From JALYGJ01 sp963781705 (lineage in GTDB: Bacteria > Chloroflexota > Limnocylindria > Limnocylindrales > CSP1-4): 15,408 nucleotides of DNA. A program made the translations under genes and the position numbers. Each line of letters opens with the position of its first letter. Position 1 is the first letter of the stretch. Under the pieces are notes generated by a model. That model saw only the letters and a program-made list of their open reading frames with translations, had not been told where the DNA came from and ran no database searches. The DNA lies in assembly GCA_963781705.1 (NCBI GenBank), contig CAWAGP010000009.1, positions 1-15,408 of the forward strand, read 5' to 3'. Shown one piece after another: positions 14,884 through 15,408 of the stretch.

Positions 14884-15408
14884 CCGCCAGCGCGACGACC
14901 CTCGGTGGGCCACGGCCCAGCTTGACCGACGTGCTGGTCCGGTTCGCCCGCAACCACGCCTGGACGCTCGGCCTGTTCGTGTTCCTGGCGGTGCTGCTGC
15001 TGTTCACCAAGTACGTGAACTCGTACTACAACCTGGTCAGCCTCGCGAACACCTCCACGTCGGTACTGCCGCTGGCGCTGGCCGCCGTGGCCCAGGCCAT
15101 CATCGTCATCTGCGGCGGCATCGACCTGTCCATCAGCTCGCAGATGGCGCTGGTGAGTTGCGTTGCTGCCACGCTCATGAAGACGTATCCCGGCGAGGGG
15201 ACAGCCGTTGGCATCGTCATCCTCGCGCTGGCCCTGGGAGTCCTGCTGGGGGCGATCAACGGTGGCCTGGTCGTGCTGACCAAGGTGCCCGACATCGTCG
15301 TGACCCTGGCCACGTTCTTCGTCTGGGGCGGCTTCGCCCTGCTCGTGAGCCCGGCGCCGGGCGGCGCCGCGGCGGCCTGGCTGAAGGGCCTGGTCGTCGG
15401 CTCGATCG
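14880..15408 (+). CDS. Sugar ABC transporter permease, RbsC-like (cut by right edge)
   Basis: The first 176 codons of an inner-membrane permease are visible. A cytoplasmic N-terminus of about 28 residues precedes helices near 29-43, 57-78, 106-132 and 138-156. Recognisable family segments are VICGGIDLSISSQMAL (76-91), the highly conserved glycine/Asp motif of RbsC-type permeases, and GAINGGLVVLTKVPDIVVTLAT (starting near 124). Translation is coupled to the ATPase gene by an ATGA overlap. The order binding protein-ATPase-permease matches ribose/galactose-class importers. The C-terminal half and any downstream kinase gene are outside the window. Confidence 0.93.
   Translation, partial: MTASATTLGGPRPSLTDVLVRFARNHAWTLGLFVFLAVLLLFTKYVNSYYNLVSLANTSTSVLPLALAAVAQAIIVICGGIDLSISSQMALVSCVAATLMKTYPGEGTAVGIVILALALGVLLGAINGGLVVLTKVPDIVVTLATFFVWGGFALLVSPAPGGAAAAWLKGLVVGSI

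Overview
The window is GC-rich, with strongly G/C-biased third codon positions. It is densely packed with transport and carbohydrate-catabolism genes and has almost no intergenic DNA. Gene style suggests a monoderm-like, high-GC soil or freshwater bacterium: two lipoprotein substrate-binding proteins, GTG and TTG starts, at least one gene that looks leaderless, and multiple Gfo/Idh/MocA and xylose-isomerase-like paralogues. Chloroflexota (Limnocylindria-like) or Actinomycetota would fit. This is an impression from protein style; no marker gene is present to prove it.

Region 1 (1-2729, minus strand) is a PotABCD-type ABC importer of the spermidine/putrescine class. It is transcribed ATPase -> lipoprotein binding protein -> permease, and the permease runs off the left edge. 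Region 2 (2730-3627) is a short divergent spacer with an inverted repeat and a probable leaderless promoter, followed by a polytopic membrane protein of unknown function. Region 3 (3679-4884, plus) is a Gfo/Idh/MocA oxidoreductase whose 3' end overlaps, tail to tail, the end of a minus-strand ROK-family transcriptional regulator (4857-6149).

Region 4 (6275 to the right edge, plus) is a tightly packed nine-gene operon that reads away from the ROK gene: Gfo/Idh/MocA oxidoreductase, two tandem TIM-barrel sugar isomerase/epimerase paralogues (about two-thirds identical), a DeoC-type aldolase, another Gfo/Idh/MocA oxidoreductase, a SIS-domain phosphosugar-binding protein, then a complete-looking RbsB/RbsA/RbsC-type sugar importer (permease cut by the right edge). 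Many joints are ATGA or TGATG overlaps. The ROK-operon spacer carries a TTGACA/TAAACA promoter with an imperfect dyad centred on the -35 box, which is a natural candidate for the ROK operator.

Read together, the right-hand two-thirds look like a self-contained uptake and catabolic module for an unidentified sugar, polyol or anhydro/glycosidic sugar. The substrate would be imported by the RbsABC-type transporter and oxidised by NAD(P)-dependent dehydrogenases. It would then be rearranged or dehydrated/hydrated by the paired TIM-barrel enzymes, and possibly cleaved by the DeoC-like aldolase, under ROK control. The set resembles the oxidation-elimination-hydration-reduction logic of levoglucosan catabolism and, less closely, inositol catabolism. 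It matches neither exactly, because DeoC and the SIS protein are extra, so the substrate remains open.
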